Shown in pieces: positions 23,007 to 36,063 of a stretch of DNA of 64,000 nt (positions are counted from its first letter, which is position 1; every line of letters starts with the position of its first letter). Under the pieces are notes generated by a model. The model did not search any database, was not told the DNA's origin, and was given only the letters and a program-made list of their open reading frames with translations. Where the stretch lies: positions 9,179,632-9,243,631 of the forward strand of contig JABAKD010000028.1 of NCBI GenBank assembly GCA_012845835.1, in the 5' to 3' direction. The position numbers and the translations under genes are program-made. The stretch comes from Undaria pinnatifida (lineage: Eukaryota; Sar; Phaeophyceae; Laminariales; Alariaceae).

Positions 23007-25260
23007 CCGGTGGCGATGGGAAAGACAAAGGAGGTCGTATATGGCGCCGAAACTAGGCGTTACGAGTATTGTGCGGGCGCTTGTTCTTGGCTGGCCGTGG
23101 CGTTTAGGGTTGGATGGATGGCCTCCGCACGAATCCTACATAGCTTGGGGGTTGTTGTTGTGCAGTGAAATGGAAAAGGTCCAACGATGCAGGGAGGCAA
23201 AATGACGCACCGTGGTGTCCGATCGGCGACTAGATAGGATCCGGGAGGAGGGGCATGGTGAAGGACAAGGGCGGGGGGGGGTGCCGTTTGGGCGTCCGGC
23301 CTTTCAGCGTGAGAGCCAATGCTGGGGGCGATTCCTACGGCCGCAACCTATCAATTCGAATATTTTAGTGATCCTGCCTGTTGGTTCTCGCTATTATTTT
23401 TCGGTTTGAGCCCTGGGGCGACCTCGTTCGCCGAGAACCTCGTTGGTCGAGATTTGATCGGCAGGATTTTTGCGATGCCGTGACCCCGCGGGCGTGATCA
23501 AATCCGTACGAGCATCGCAGGATAGTGCTAAGGCTTCCCCTCTTCGTTGAGGCGCTATGTTTTAGTAGCAAGTGTCCCCTTACCATGCATCACCTGCCAT
23601 GATGAGCATGGACCGGCGCCCTTCGTTCAGAAGCCACCCGGAAAGCAAGCATCCAGTACAATATACAACACCCACTTGACCCGTCAAAAACACACATTTG
23701 TGTGATTGATAAGTGCAGAGAGGCAGAGGCTCCCTGCATACATACCCAGCAGTCGGCCCTTAGGACAATGTCACCATATATTATACCAGGTATACGCTTA
23801 CACTGGCGTCATCGGGACGATCCGCTCACGCCCTGTATTTCCCTGCTAAAATGGTAGCAAAAAAAAGAAGCAGAAGCCTACCGCGTGATCATGGGTGGTG
23901 CCGCGCAGACAGGGCGTAGAGGCAACAACTAATGGTTGTTTTATAATCGATATTTATGTTTATAGACGCGTCGTTTGCCTTGTTCGTTGCCACTGTCAAC
24001 GCGAGCCTCTCACAATCTTAATCTTACCATTGATTGCTGCAACAGCTCAGTTGTGCATGTAGTCTAGAGACTATGCGCGCAGCTTCCGGCGCCCGTCGCT
24101 TGCAGATATCCGGCTATTTATTACAGCAGGCAACTGGAAGGAGTACCAGTAATACCGTACTAAAACTACTATGATACCTGGCAAATTTTACTAGCGGTCG
24201 CCCCGGCGGCGTATGAGGTTATCGTCGAGCCTGGTATTATAAGTCAGTTTAGTTAGTGAGTTCGAGCCCCGCCGAGTGCATCCTCGTATATTTTGTTGGG
24301 ACTTTTTCTTGTGCACAAATTGACTTGTGGAAAGCGCGAGAGCGTGAGTTAGCAACACCCGATGAAAAACCGACGAGCAGTGGGATTGCTGAACCCTATG
24401 CGCGACAAAAAAATGAAGGCAAGAACCGGGGGGAAGAAGGGACGACACCTGTGACCACGGCTTGTTCAGAAGCTGGAAAGTAAAAGTGTGGGGAAAAAAA
24501 GAAGGGAAAAAAAAAGCAGCAGAACCAAGGCAGAACTTGTATAGACTAGACTATAAGGCTCTTCTTGGCATAAAAGAACGAGCTTCTTGACGAATTTCTG
24601 CTGCTGAAAGTATTCAATGGAAAGGAACACGTAGGGAACACGATGTCGATTAGCATGAGGTCAATGCCATTCGTTGGCCCTGCATGTGCTTCGTGTAACT
24701 TTCCTCTTGTCTCGCAAGTGTGCCAGTTGCGGCTGGCAAGCCGCATTTGTGCACAGTTATAGAACTTGGATAGACTCGTAGTCTATATAGGTCTCGAAGT
24801 CAGGTGTGCCAATAATAATACACGACAGAGGTTACCAGATGCTACCTGGTGCTATAGACTTCTATTATAGCATCACCACTTACTGCTGCCGCTGTTGGGT
24901 ATCGTACCGCGGGAGGAAGAAAGCTCTACTATTATTATTAATAGGGAAGAGTGTCTCTTATCAGGTACTTCAAAATCACGACGCCGACCCCGGCGTGGAG
25001 TAAAAGAGGAGAAGGAGGAGGAGCAACTATACTACTCTATAGACCATAACGACAATTTGTCAACGTGAACGAACCGCAAATCACCTAGTAGGCGATACGG
25101 ACGACCGAGTTTCCCTGTTGCTCACGTGTTATGCCACGTTGTGTCGCTGCTGCTGTTGTACGGTCATGATCATTGAGGGGTGCGCGCATACAGCGTGCAT
25201 GTAAGCGGAGTCACGCAGCAAAAAAAGCGAAAAAACGGCCCGCGGTGGTATCATGCGACA
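23007..25260. other. Intergenic region between DSCC1 and FBPase
   Basis: The first part should hold the DSCC1 3' untranslated region. Near-palindromes TACCAGGTA (23787) and TACCTGG (24177, 24830) occur. No gene recognised. Confidence 0.5.
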
Positions 25261-25343
25261 CAGCAGCAGCAGCGACAGCAGCAGCAGCAGCAGCAGCAGC
25301 AGCAAGCAGCAGCAGCAGCAGCAGCAGCAGTAGCAGCAGCAGC

Positions 25344-25398
<55 letters not shown>
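25261..25398 (+). repeat. CAG triplet array upstream of FBPase
   Basis: About 45 CAG-type units with a few interruptions, ending some 400 bp before the FBPase start codon. It may lie in the 5' leader or promoter. It opens polyglutamine, polyserine and polyalanine frames on one strand and polycysteine or polyleucine on the other, none credible. Confidence 0.9.
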
Positions 25399-25806
25399 CA
25401 CTCGGCATCGTTTGTTTACATTGGGCGTACATTTCTTCTGCTGGGCTTGTCCTGGCCATTAATCGGCCTGCTTCGTTCACTGCTTCGTCCAAAGCAGTGC
25501 TAAACATCAATTTATCAGGTGCTGTAACAGCATCGAGCACGCCCCAGCCTAGCCTTCGCAAATGAGCAACGGACGGAAACAACACGGATCGCGAGAGGAT
25601 CGTCGCGCCCCCAAAAATAAAAACCAAAGAACTCAAGAAAATACTGAAACGGGGACGATAAAGACCAACCCCCGAAAAGGCGTTTTTTATGGTCAGTGAC
25701 GTTCGTGCTGGTATCGAAGGCCCGCTGCTATCTCGAGCAGCCGAAAGCTCTGACCCCAGCGATCAATTTACCCGTCTAGGCGTCCACGCAACCGAACCCT
25801 ACCGCC

Positions 25807-28800
25807 ATGAAGGTTGCTTTCGCGGTCGCCTCCGGGGCGGCAATTGTTGGTACCAGGTGAGCTACCTTTGCGGACCTCCTTCAAGCACAGGATAAGGAGA
25901 ATTGTAGGTGTTCGTACGTCAACAACGCACGACGTGATCATGCTCCTGTGTGTTTTTCGTTCTCATCAGTTCATGTGTGTCACGGAGAGAAGAGAGGGGG
26001 GAGAATCGCTCGCTTATTATGACTTTGCTCGAGTTCGTGGCTGTATCACGCGCCATCCCTGCTCGGGCACCACGGCAGAGGGCCCCAGCTAGGCCGTAGG
26101 ATCCTCTCTTCTCGGGAAGAGCTCTCTCTCTCGAGTTCAACCCAGCATCAATCCTTACCTATATTGTTGGAGCTGTGGACCTGATACCAAGCCGCAGGAT
26201 TCCTCTGTTCTTCTCATGAAGATGGCATATAGGGAGTACGTGGCGCACTCCAGCCTCCCTCGCTCCAGCCTCCCTAGAACCACACATCTCACGACCCCCT
26301 CCACCATCTTCCCTCTTGTCTCTCCCTGCGCACCAGCGATGCATTCTTGGGGCCTACCATCGCTGGCGTCACCGCGCCGTCTGCCATGCAGAGGTCCTCA
26401 CGATCTCGGGTGTCGATGGCCGCAACAACAGAGGCGCCTGTGAAGGCGACGCCTGTGCCGGGGGGAGTGATGACGCTATCCCGATACATGCTCGACCAGG
26501 CCAGGGTAAACACGGACTACCAGGTACGACATGGCGTTGCGGCTTGGCTTGCGGCGGCTACGTACATGTTGAGGTTTTGCTTCTACCTTTATTTTGCATG
26601 TGGCTTGTGGTTGGAAGTTGTCTTTTTTCTCTGGGATCATGCATACCTTCCGAGCAGGATAGTCCACGATGAACAAAGTGTACGTGCAGCAGCTACTTCG
26701 ACGGTGCATATATACATACACGTACGTACTACTTCGAGCGAAAATATAAGTACATTTTGTATACTAATATTGAATACAAAAGGTCCTTGAAGTCAAGACT
26801 AGAGTGATATATCATTTACAGGTACGGGCAGTTGCTCTTATCTACGTACTGTATTTATCTACGTATCGTCAGCAGATCAGCAGCAGTCGTGAAAGCTCGA
26901 GAGCAACATCCCTACAGTATGGCATGGACAGCAGTGGGTGAGCAACAAGGTGTGGGTAATGGGGGGCTATGGTCGGGCTCTTTGTGGGGTTGGGTCCAAC
27001 TGCTTGTTCCCAGGAATGATTGCCCTCATGTTCACCAACACCTACTCATGTACTCTTACTCTTGTGTCGAATACCATGACAGCGTGGTGCCCAGCATTCG
27101 TTCTTGCGCACCACAGGTGCCTTCCATCTTCCTACAGCCAGCCTGACAACTTCGAGCTATGCATGCGCTTGTGGTGTCGCGTGTCGTCGTCCGTGATACG
27201 CAGTGTATGACGGTAGTGCTCATGTGCTTAATTCGGAACGATAAATCACGGTGACCCCCAGTTTAAACCCACGAGAATTGGTACATGCTGCATGCCTTTC
27301 TGGTGCGGTATGTTTATAGCTGCTTTGCTCTGTACGCAAAAAGTGTTAGATTTAGACTCTTGCTTTGCGTAGGTACCGTGCCATGCCACCCCGAAAGAGG
27401 CGGCCAAGTGACACCCACAGTTATGCGCCCAACCCCCTGCCCCACTGCTAAACTACTTGTACCTGGTGCATACTTCATCTGAATACAATTGTACGTGCGT
27501 TTGGTATTTCTGTATCTACGGTGGTCGTTTCGTGCCGGTTTATTCATGATACAGCAGTACGGCAGTTTTACCGATGGTACATGCAGGACAGATACTGGCA
27601 ATTTTGATATTTGTAACAAGGAGGTTTCCTTGACATGCAGTACTCGTATGATAGCTGGTTTACCTGAGTACTCTGTACTGGATGCCAGGAATCGCAATAC
27701 ACCTGCTATACCAAGAGAGTAGTCTTGAAAGAAAATAGTACGTCCAACGAAGATCGGTTGCATATGTTGTTGTTGTTGTTCTCACATTAACTCGCATAAT
27801 CAAGTCCGTGGTCACAGGACAGGCTCCAGTCACTCTGGAGCTGAGGAATACCCCAGGGAAAAACACACAACCCAAGGTGGTACACGCATATATCACAGCT
27901 GACGCAATTCATGCCTCCACCAGAAACATATAAAAGTGAAATCGGGAGTCAGTCTACGATGTGCCAGGTCCAGGCCGGTACATACGTCTCACTACTCACG
28001 CCTGGAGAAACCAAATATTCCGATTGCCACCCAAGGAAGACTACCACGTATATATTACACGTAGTATCTATCACTACGCATACGCACGACAGGCATAAGT
28101 CAATTGGAGAAAAAGAAACAAAGAAAAGAAAAGAAGCTAAAGGAAAGGAAAGAAAAGAAAAGAAAAAAACGAAACAAGACGAAAAAGGCAAGCAAAGATA
28201 AGAAAAAGACAAGAAAAGCAAGAAAAGACAAGACAGGAAAGCAAGGAAAGAAGAAGAGAAAAAAAGAAAAAAAAAGAAATAAAAAAAGAAAAGAAAGAAA
28301 AATGTCATACTAGTAGACCCTAGGAACTGGCTAAGAATGGCATTGGACTAACAGAGGGTATCACGTCCATCATCAATGGCACCTGGGAAAGAACGCAACA
28401 TGGCGAAGAAATCAGGGCGGTCTTATGCCATCTTGTGATGGCCATTAGAAAGCCCACAACTTTCAATACGATGATGGCCAAACCCAGACTTCAGTCTCTT
28501 GGGCATGACGCTCCCCCTTCCGCCCCTCCCCCATTCCTCCCTTTCCCCCTCCCCCCTCCCCCCCTCCCCCACTCCCCTCCCCGCCCCCCCCCCTTCCCCC
28601 TCCCCCCGGCCGCTTAGAGATGCCAACGGTGGATGACGCTGCCGCAGCCTTTGCGCGTCGCTCTGCAGCTTTGCGTCTCTCCGTTTCATGCCAATTCCGC
28701 ATGAACAACTCGGCTCCCTCCTCTACTCTTCGAAACCATCTGCCAGCCTTCTGAGCAGCCTTTCGCCATCCTTCGAATTTCATTCCAAAAACCGACATAT

Positions 28801-31800
28801 CCTCCTTCAGATGATCCATCCAGTCTTTCTCTTGCCCCCCTGAGTAGCCTTTACCCCCAACAAACTCCCCAAACATCACCCTCTGTGGCAGACGCTCCTC
28901 CCCCATGCGTGCCACGAATCCCGCAAACAAAATCCTCCGTTTGCGCACTATCACCTCAACGCTCTCGGAATCTGTCTGGGCAAGCGCGTCGGCGTACGAT
29001 AGGGTGTGGTCGTCGCGCTTCCGTTTCCGCCATCCAAGGCATCGGAGGAGCATGGAGCGGTGAACCCGTCGTAGCCTGTCATAGTCAGGCTTCTTCGGGC
29101 TCCACGTCATGCAACCGTACAGCAGTGTCTCGACCACCTCAGCTTTCAGCAACCGCACATATGGGGCCACTCCACCTGGAGGACAGTAACTGCAGCTCGT
29201 AGTTTACCTTCCAGGCTTCTAAACGCGATACGAGCAGCATTGCCATCAGCATCGACCGAAACGCCTCCGCCCACAAGCACCGAGAGAACAACCGGCACGT
29301 GCCGACACCATTGGACCCGAGCCCCGCGATATGCGGTAGTATAACATTTTCATTGTTTGTTTTACCTCCGTACCGTCGTTTCCCAGACGCCAACTACCCT
29401 GCCCCCGCCCCCCCCTTTTTCCCGACTCCTGTCCCCCTCCTCCAACTACTGCTCCCCAACCTCTCGCGACTGCACTGTCTGTCTTGACAGGACCTTGAGC
29501 AACTGATGGGGTCGATCCAGTACGCGTGCAAGACCATCGCCAACTTGGTGAGCCGGGCGGGCATCTCGGACCTCACGGGCCTCCAGGTACGTAGGGATCA
29601 ACTCTGCAGCCAAAGCAGCTGCAGCCGCGATAAGGGATGCGTAGACCTATACCCATCTTCGATAACATAGTTGAAATATGCTTTAAATTTTTTCTCTCAG
29701 TCCTATCCTTAGGAGGGACGTATAGACCTTGGCCTAACGTCGACAAATGGTTGAAACATACTTGATTTTTAACCCTAGCCCTAACCCTAAGGAAGGATTT
29801 ACAGTTAACTCTAAGGAGGGATGTACAGACCTTGGCCCAGCTTGGACAACATTGTTGCAATGTGCTTCCGTTCAAACTCTAAGCCCTAACCCCAGCCCTA
29901 AGGACGGATGTGTAGACCTTGACGCCAGCCCCGACAAAGGTTGCACTATATTTTATGACCCTGGCGCTAACCCCAAGAAAGTATGTGTAAACTTTCGCCT
30001 AGCTTCGACAAAGGTTGAAAAATGTTTCGCTTTTTGACCGTGCGCTGACCCCAAGGAGGCATGTACAGACCTTGGCCCAGATCCAACACACTGGTTGAAT
30101 CCTACTTGGAGCTACACCTAACCCTAGCCCTAAGGAGGGTTGTACAGCCCTTGGCAGGCGCAGCTTTGAAGAAATACACTTGACTTTAAAAACCATGGAA
30201 CGGACGATTCAAAAAAGAATTGTCATGGCGCGATGCTGCGTTCGCTTGTCCCCTTACAAGCCGGCTCTTCGTCGCTGCCATTAGAGGTTTGTGATTCTCG
30301 TCGCTGGCATTTGTCTCACGCTGTTTTGTGCCGTGGCCGGTGTTTTGACCATGCGCTGGTTTTCAATGGTCGAGATTGTTTTGTGCTTTTGTTTTGCTTT
30401 ATGATCTCGCCTTGTCTTTCGGCGTGTGATTATTTCTCTGCTCGCCACGACATGGCGACACAACATGGCGTGCCTTGACTTGACGGGACATAACCTGGGT
30501 TGACTTGGCGTGGCATCACTTGGCTTGACTTAGCTTTGCCTGGCTTGATCCTGGCATTACATTGTGTTTCGTGACTTCTGACGCGACTCACAGGGAAACG
30601 GAGGGTCGGTGAACGTCCAGGGGGAGGAGCAGAAGAAGTTGGACGTTATCTCCAACGACGTGCTCAAGAACGCACTCCGATCAACGGGTAAGCGTTACTT
30701 GCGTATTACGTACAAGTACGTACGTACTCGTGTTGACAGCTATTAATAGAGTGATGACGAGAGCGAGGTGATGGGAAAGCGAGGGCAGTCTACTGCTGTA
30801 GTGTCGGCTGCTGCATTGGACAAGATGGGGTGTGGGTTCGTAAGTCCGCGGTTGTCATGCATCAACACTACAGTAAGATTGTTACCGTCAAAACCTTACC
30901 TTCAAAACCTTGGCCCTCGTACAACTATCGAAGAACACCCAATATACTGCGCTTTAATATGATTTATCCCGTAGACGGGGATACGGTTAAAGAGGATGGC
31001 ATTGTAAACTTTTACGTGAACATATGTACTGCTGTGTATTCTACTTCATACATACGTACGCTATTTTAGCCCCCGTTTTCTTTCTATCCGCCCCCCGCCT
31101 GCCCCTCCCTCCGGCCTACTTCATCCTTTCGCCCGGTCAGGCAAGCTGGGCGTGATCGCCTCCGAGGAGGAGGACCACCCCGTCCTCGTTGAGGAGGCGT
31201 TCAACAGCAAGTTCGTCGCTGTGTTCGACCCCCTTGACGGCTCCTCCAACATCGACGCCGCCATCAGCACCGGCACCATCTTCGGCATCTTCGAGGAGAC
31301 CGAGGTAAGTTACAGCTTCAAGATTTCACTGATGCAGGACAGGGCACCTATTAGTATTTAGAAACAAGGAAACAAGAAAGGCGGGCTGATATTTGCTGGA
31401 ACATTATAAATCCTGAAGCCGTTGTACTGAAGGTCGTGTGGAACGCACCCCCTTCCGAATATGAAACCCAGCCTGGGATAGTGTTTCTGTTGTTTTTTAA
31501 CGCTGCAGTGTGCTTGTCTCGATGTAATTGTGGTTATTTTGGTTGTTTTCGTTTGTTTTGTGTTTGTTTGCGCGTGCGTGAATGCGGTTGATACGGGTCC
31601 GGAATAGTCGCTGCCCTCCGTATCCTAGGAACAACCGTCAAGGTTGGGTAGTGTTTTGTACGTGCAATGCTTACATACCCTGGCGGATAATCTGCAAGTC
31701 ATACGCTACTTTATTCTAATGTTACTATCAAGTAGTATATTCAATCGTCCTCTCTTTGCCCCCCCCCCCACTCGTAATGTCTGTACTTTCTTGTCTGTAT

Positions 31801-34448
31801 CTGTTTGTTTAGGAGTGTATCGTGGATGACGAGATCGACATGGACGAGGCCGCCCAAGTGTGCCTCCTTAACACCCTCCAGCCCGGAGGGAGCCTTGTCG
31901 CGGCGGGTGAGTCTTACTCGTCTTGATTGCCTTGTTGGTCTTGATTGTGTTAACTTTCGTCTTGTTGGATCTTGGTTGTCTTGTCGGTCTTAACTGTCTT
32001 GTCGGTCTTAACTGTCTTGTTCTGTATTTGCTTGTCTTGCCCGTCTTGATGATCGTGATTGTCTTGTAACTTTGTTGTTCGTGTCGCTTGTCTTGCTTGT
32101 CTCTTGCTTTAGTATTGCTTATTTTTCTTGGTGTATTTGTTTTATTGACTGCTTGCCTTCGGTACATTTGTTACTTTTTTGTTTATCGTGGTGGTCTCCT
32201 TCTCATCTTCCTATTTTGTTTTTTGTTTTCGAGCAGGATACTGCATGTACTCGTCGTCGACGATCCTGGTGTTCACCATGGGCAATGGTGTTAACGGCTT
32301 CACTCTCGACCCCCAGATCGGGGAGTTCGTCATGACCCACCCCGACATCCAGGTCCCCAAGCGGGGCAAGGTGAGAGAAACCCCTAGCGCTCCCATTGCT
32401 CTTGCAACCCCTGGTGGTGTTGGTGGTGGGGTGCTGGAGGTGGTGGTGGTGTTAATGGATTCCGTTTTTTTTTCATACGGTAGTCGTGATCACAACTGCC
32501 CGTATTGTTGCAATAGTTTAGGAGGGGGGAGGGGGGCGGAGAAGGGGGGGGGTAGAATGAGTGCTAGAGAATGTTTTTGGAGGCTTTCTTCTGCGGGTGG
32601 ATGTATCTCAGATGGCACTGGGCTGAATAGGATGCGAGGGTGATGGTGTGGATGATTTACAGCACGCCGTGTTGAGTTCATGTGATTCCGTCATGCTTTT
32701 TTTTTTTTTTTTCATCCTCCGGCGGATGGGGAAAAATAAAGCTCAAGCTCACCACACTTCCACGTATTTTCATACGCGTGGTGTGTCGATTTAACTCAGT
32801 TGCTTTCGCAGCCCAATGTTAGCATACTACGTTAACGTTCGGACCGCCCCCCCCCCCTCTCCTCTCCTGAACCGGACTGGGTTTGTTCTCTCTGTGTGTT
32901 TCTTTTTTTTTTTTGCAGATTTACTCCTTTAACGAGGCGAACGCCCCCGACTGGTCGGAAAACCTCCAGAACTACGTCCAGGCCCTCAAGTCGGTGAGTT
33001 TTAGCGCTTTTCTGTTTCGGGCGTTGGCCGTATGCCGGTACTCGTGGGTACGTGGTCCGCGTGTGCTATAGTCGGAGGATGATTCGCTTGTTAATGTGCT
33101 CTACGGTCGACCCGCTTGTTGTTGGTGTTGTTGTTGTTGTTGTTATTATTATTGTTGAAGGGTGGCCTCTCCGGCGTCACCGCCACAACTGCTACTGTTC
33201 AAAATTAAACTTTCACCCAACCGTCCCTCCCTACCCTACCCCCCCCTCCCCTCCCCTTTCCTACCTTACCCTGCTTGACCTACCCTACCCTATCTATATC
33301 TACCCCACCCTACCCTGCCCTACCCTACCCCTTACCCCACCGCTGCGACGCAGGGCACGGGCGAGACTGGGTCGAAGTACTCCTCCCGCTACATCGGATC
33401 CATGGTCGGCGATGTCCACCGCACGCTCTTGTACGGCGGAATCTTCGGCTACCCCGGAGACCTCTCCAACCCCACCGGTAAGGATGAGGAGGGGAAGGAG
33501 GAGGCGTTTTCGATGCTTGCGTCGGTGTCATGGTTTATATTGAGTTTTTGTGCCGCATACGTTTTGAGAGGGTTGGAAGAACGATATTTTTTTTCGTTTT
33601 TTTTCTCGTGTTTTTCTCATGGGTTCGTGGAGGGGGGGGGTGAGACTCATTCGCCGTTCCTCTATGACGCGGGGGTGTAGCTTGCAGAGTACTGTCATAG
33701 GTATATTGTTTGGGGGACGGGTACGAGGCCTCCTTGGCGGCCGAGGGGGAGGGGAGGAGGCGTTTCGCGGCAAAGCGATTGAAACATTGTGTTGCAATAT
33801 TTGTGCGTCCTGCTGCTTGTGCTTCTGACCGCCGCCTTACCGTGCCCGGCTACCATCTCTGTGCCCCCCGTGCACAGGTAAGCTGAGGCTTCTGTACGAA
33901 GCCGCCCCGATGGCGTTCATCTGCGAGCAGGTACGTCTTATGTTTCATGCGCTCGTCTGCTAAGGCCGTGACCGGCTTTCCGATCCCGTTTCATGTACAG
34001 AGTATAATACGTGACTGGCGCCCAGCTCGAGTATAATGGGTGACGGGGGCCCATCTCACGGAGTTTTCGCGATAGCTGCGTGTGCTGTTCAATTGACGTC
34101 CCTCGGTTCGAGCGGCCTGGGCGCCTCTTCTTGCCTCCGACATTTCTTACGCAGTACCTGCCCCTAACACCCCCCCCCCCCCCTCCTCCTCTCCCTCTCC
34201 CCTTGTCATCGCCACCGACGTCGCCGCTGTCGCTGTCGCTGCTGCCGCCGCCGCCAACCGAAAACGGCACCAAAACCGACCGTCCTGCTGGCCGATCTAT
34301 CGATGGATCGATCCAGGCGGGCGGCATGGCGACGACGGGCGAGCAGCGTGTGATGGACATCAACCCGGAGAAGGTGCACCAGCGCGTACCCACCTACCTG
34401 GGTTCCGTGGACGACGTGACGGAGCTCTGCAACGCGTTGAAGAAGTAG
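25807..34448 (+). CDS. Plastid fructose-1,6-bisphosphatase with bipartite targeting presequence
   Basis: Eleven exons join in phase: 25807-25856, 26337-26523, 29491-29586, 30594-30687, 31141-31304, 31813-31906, 32237-32370, 32919-32993, 33354-33477, 33878-33930 and 34317-34448, giving 400 aa. The enzyme hydrolyses fructose-1,6-bisphosphate to fructose-6-phosphate in the Calvin cycle. Visible motifs are SEEE (150-153), the metal site DPLDG (172-176), [12 protein letters not shown] (311-322) and the signature [13 protein letters not shown] (340-352). The N-terminus is a short hydrophobic signal peptide followed by SDA|FLGP (A19|F20), the heterokont plastid motif, then a Ser/Arg/Ala-rich transit region. 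Redox-loop cysteines C199 and C214 are present; the third plant cysteine is Leu219 and the loop is short, so thioredoxin control is likely but inferred. An overlapping out-of-frame ATG reading frame (25689-25895) crosses the start and could act as a uORF. Plastid localisation is inferred from the presequence. Confidence 0.97.
27765..28126 (+). repeat. Dispersed repeat family F in FBPase intron 2
   Basis: A close copy of 12864-13215 with only a short TTG run in front. The tail expands into a long A/G-rich GAAAA tract (28104-28300). Confidence 0.85.
28104..28300 (+). repeat. Purine (GAAAA-type) tract after the family F copy
   Basis: Nearly pure A/G over 200 bp, strand-asymmetric. Likely an expanded retroelement tail. 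Confidence 0.85.
28620..29170 (-). mobile_element. Non-LTR retrotransposon 3' fragment, antisense in FBPase intron 2
   Basis: The minus strand encodes the end of a LINE-type reverse transcriptase [17 protein letters not shown], then [19 protein letters not shown], then [14 protein letters not shown] and [11 protein letters not shown]. This is the familiar post-palm region of LINE ORF2 proteins. The catalytic palm and the endonuclease are absent, so it is a 5'-truncated copy. It runs without a stop into a C-rich tract (28505-28615). Confidence 0.88.
29631..30160 (+). repeat. Degenerate tandem repeat with telomere-like CCCTAA, FBPase intron 3
   Basis: About seven units of roughly 75-85 bp, each with AAGGAGGGATGTACAGACC, then CTTGGCC, CGACAAAGGTTGAA and often CCCTAGCCCTAACCC. 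Starts are near 29631, 29710, 29812, 29899, 29976, 30052 and 30132; a short partial unit is near 29788. Confidence 0.8.
30475..30562 (+). repeat. TTGACTTGGC-type minisatellite, FBPase intron 3
   Basis: Degenerate units of TTGACTTGGCGTGGC just upstream of exon 4. Confidence 0.6.
31907..32110 (+). repeat. CTTGTCGGTCTTAACTGT minisatellite, FBPase intron 6
   Basis: Starts right after the exon 6 donor. Two perfect units (about 31980-32015) lie among degenerate TTGTCTTG words. Confidence 0.65.
33220..33345 (+). repeat. CTACCC-rich tract, FBPase intron 8
   Basis: C-rich CTACCC/TACCC units precede the exon 9 acceptor and probably serve as its polypyrimidine tract. Confidence 0.7.
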
Positions 34449-36063
34449 AGAAGTCATCGTTTGTAATCGTTCGTTTGTGGGTTCACTTGCTTGCTTTCCT
34501 CGGTCTTGGTGTTTGGTTTGTTCCTACACGTGTTCCTTCTTTTTGGTTTCGTCTTGGTCTCTTTTCGTTCGTTCGTTCGTTCGTTCGTTCATTCTTATGC
34601 TGTTTTCACTCGCTTGCTCTTGCTGTCGCGTCGGCTCGCGATGGGTTTCGTCGTTGTGATGCGTGAGGCGTTTCGAGGGTGGTAGTTTAAGCGGGAACGG
34701 TTGCCGGGTTATAAGGTAGGCAGGGGGGTGTACTCGGGTCAGTAAAGGCCACGGCTCGCACGACTTCTGAGGTTCGACCTGGTTGGTTTTGGGCGGATCC
34801 GCTTTCTAAGGGGAGCACCCGCTTTTCTAAGGGAAGCGTTAATAGTTCGCTCTTATAGTATTGTGGCCGTTCGGTACCGTTTGCTGATGCTTCCGAAACG
34901 TGCTCATTTCCTCGCGGCTGGTTTGTCGAGGGCCCTCTTTTTTCCTCGGGTCGTTTGGTTTTTCCGAAATCGTTTTTGTGCGCGCCAATCTGGCGCGGGA
35001 AAGGTGCTCTGAAAGAGCAACACGCCTCTTCATAGATGTCGCGAGGCTGGACTGGACTTAGCTGGACCAGGCCGGAACGATGAAAAAAAGATCGACCAAT
35101 TGAAGAGCCATCATTAGTTCTTATTTTTGCGATAGAAAATGAGCGTAAAAGTTTTGCCGGGGAGAAAGCAAATACTGGATCTATGGCATGCGTAGATTTG
35201 GCGAACACAACGTTGTTTTTTTGTTGGGGCGTGTGGGGGGACGGGGGACGGGGGTGTTGTTTCCACACTAAGGTGTATGATGACATGCCTTCTTCGTGAT
35301 GGAAATCCAGGGGCGAGGGAGGGGGGAGAGGAAGGGCTGCGGCGGCAGCGTCAAGTAGACACTTGGGGCACTGCTGTTCGCATGTACGGCGACGGGTGCA
35401 GCTGGCCTAAAATAATTTTATGGGGTTCCTCGAAAATGACATGACGATTTACTTTACAGGTGTTTATTCTACCGATTATTGGGTTAATATTACCTGGTAC
35501 CTGGTAGGTACAACGCTTCAGCAGTTTGAAAATATACTTGGTGGTGTTCCAGGTACTCGATTTTATTATTTTGCTTAATTTCAGCCCTCGCTCCTCGCCC
35601 ATGCGCTCCCCGCGAGGACGTGCCCGCCTGAGTGTCTTCCTGCATGCCTGAACTGTGCGCTGCATTGCACTGCCCGCAGCAAGATACCCGTCCTGATGCA
35701 GATTACCGCCCAAAACCTTAACGACTTGGGCTGCTGATTAATTTATTTTGCACCAAACGCGAACGTGAAAACGCCAAATTACACACATGTACGCATCCTA
35801 CACGGAATTATTGCCTGCTGCGTATGTGCCCTAAATAAACGAGAACCATGGATACTGCGACGCCGCATAGTCTACATGCATATACGGCCGTTCAAACTCA
35901 ATATTTGAGCAGTGTACTGGGGAACAGTACGTCCACGCACATCATTGGCGCTGCCTTACAGTATCTTTCACATGATGCTAGTCCAACCTACGAATAGACT
36001 ACATATATATGGACGAAGTATGTAGTCCAGTCGATAGACGATATTCTAAAAATAAAAATACAT
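34449..36063. other. FBPase 3' region and intergenic DNA
   Basis: A (TTCG)n run at 34568-34590 lies in the likely 3' untranslated region. A 199-codon minus-strand frame (34687-35286) has no domain and overlaps this region. The doubled near-palindrome TACCTGGTACCTGGTA is at 35505-35520. Confidence 0.5.

Noticed and set aside
25129..25636. Polyglutamine, polyserine, polyalanine and polycysteine frames around the CAG array
   Set aside because: All arise from the triplet array; no unique sequence with coding character extends beyond it.
34687..35286. 199-codon minus-strand frame after FBPase
   Set aside because: It lies in the probable FBPase 3' region, has no domain and no family resemblance.
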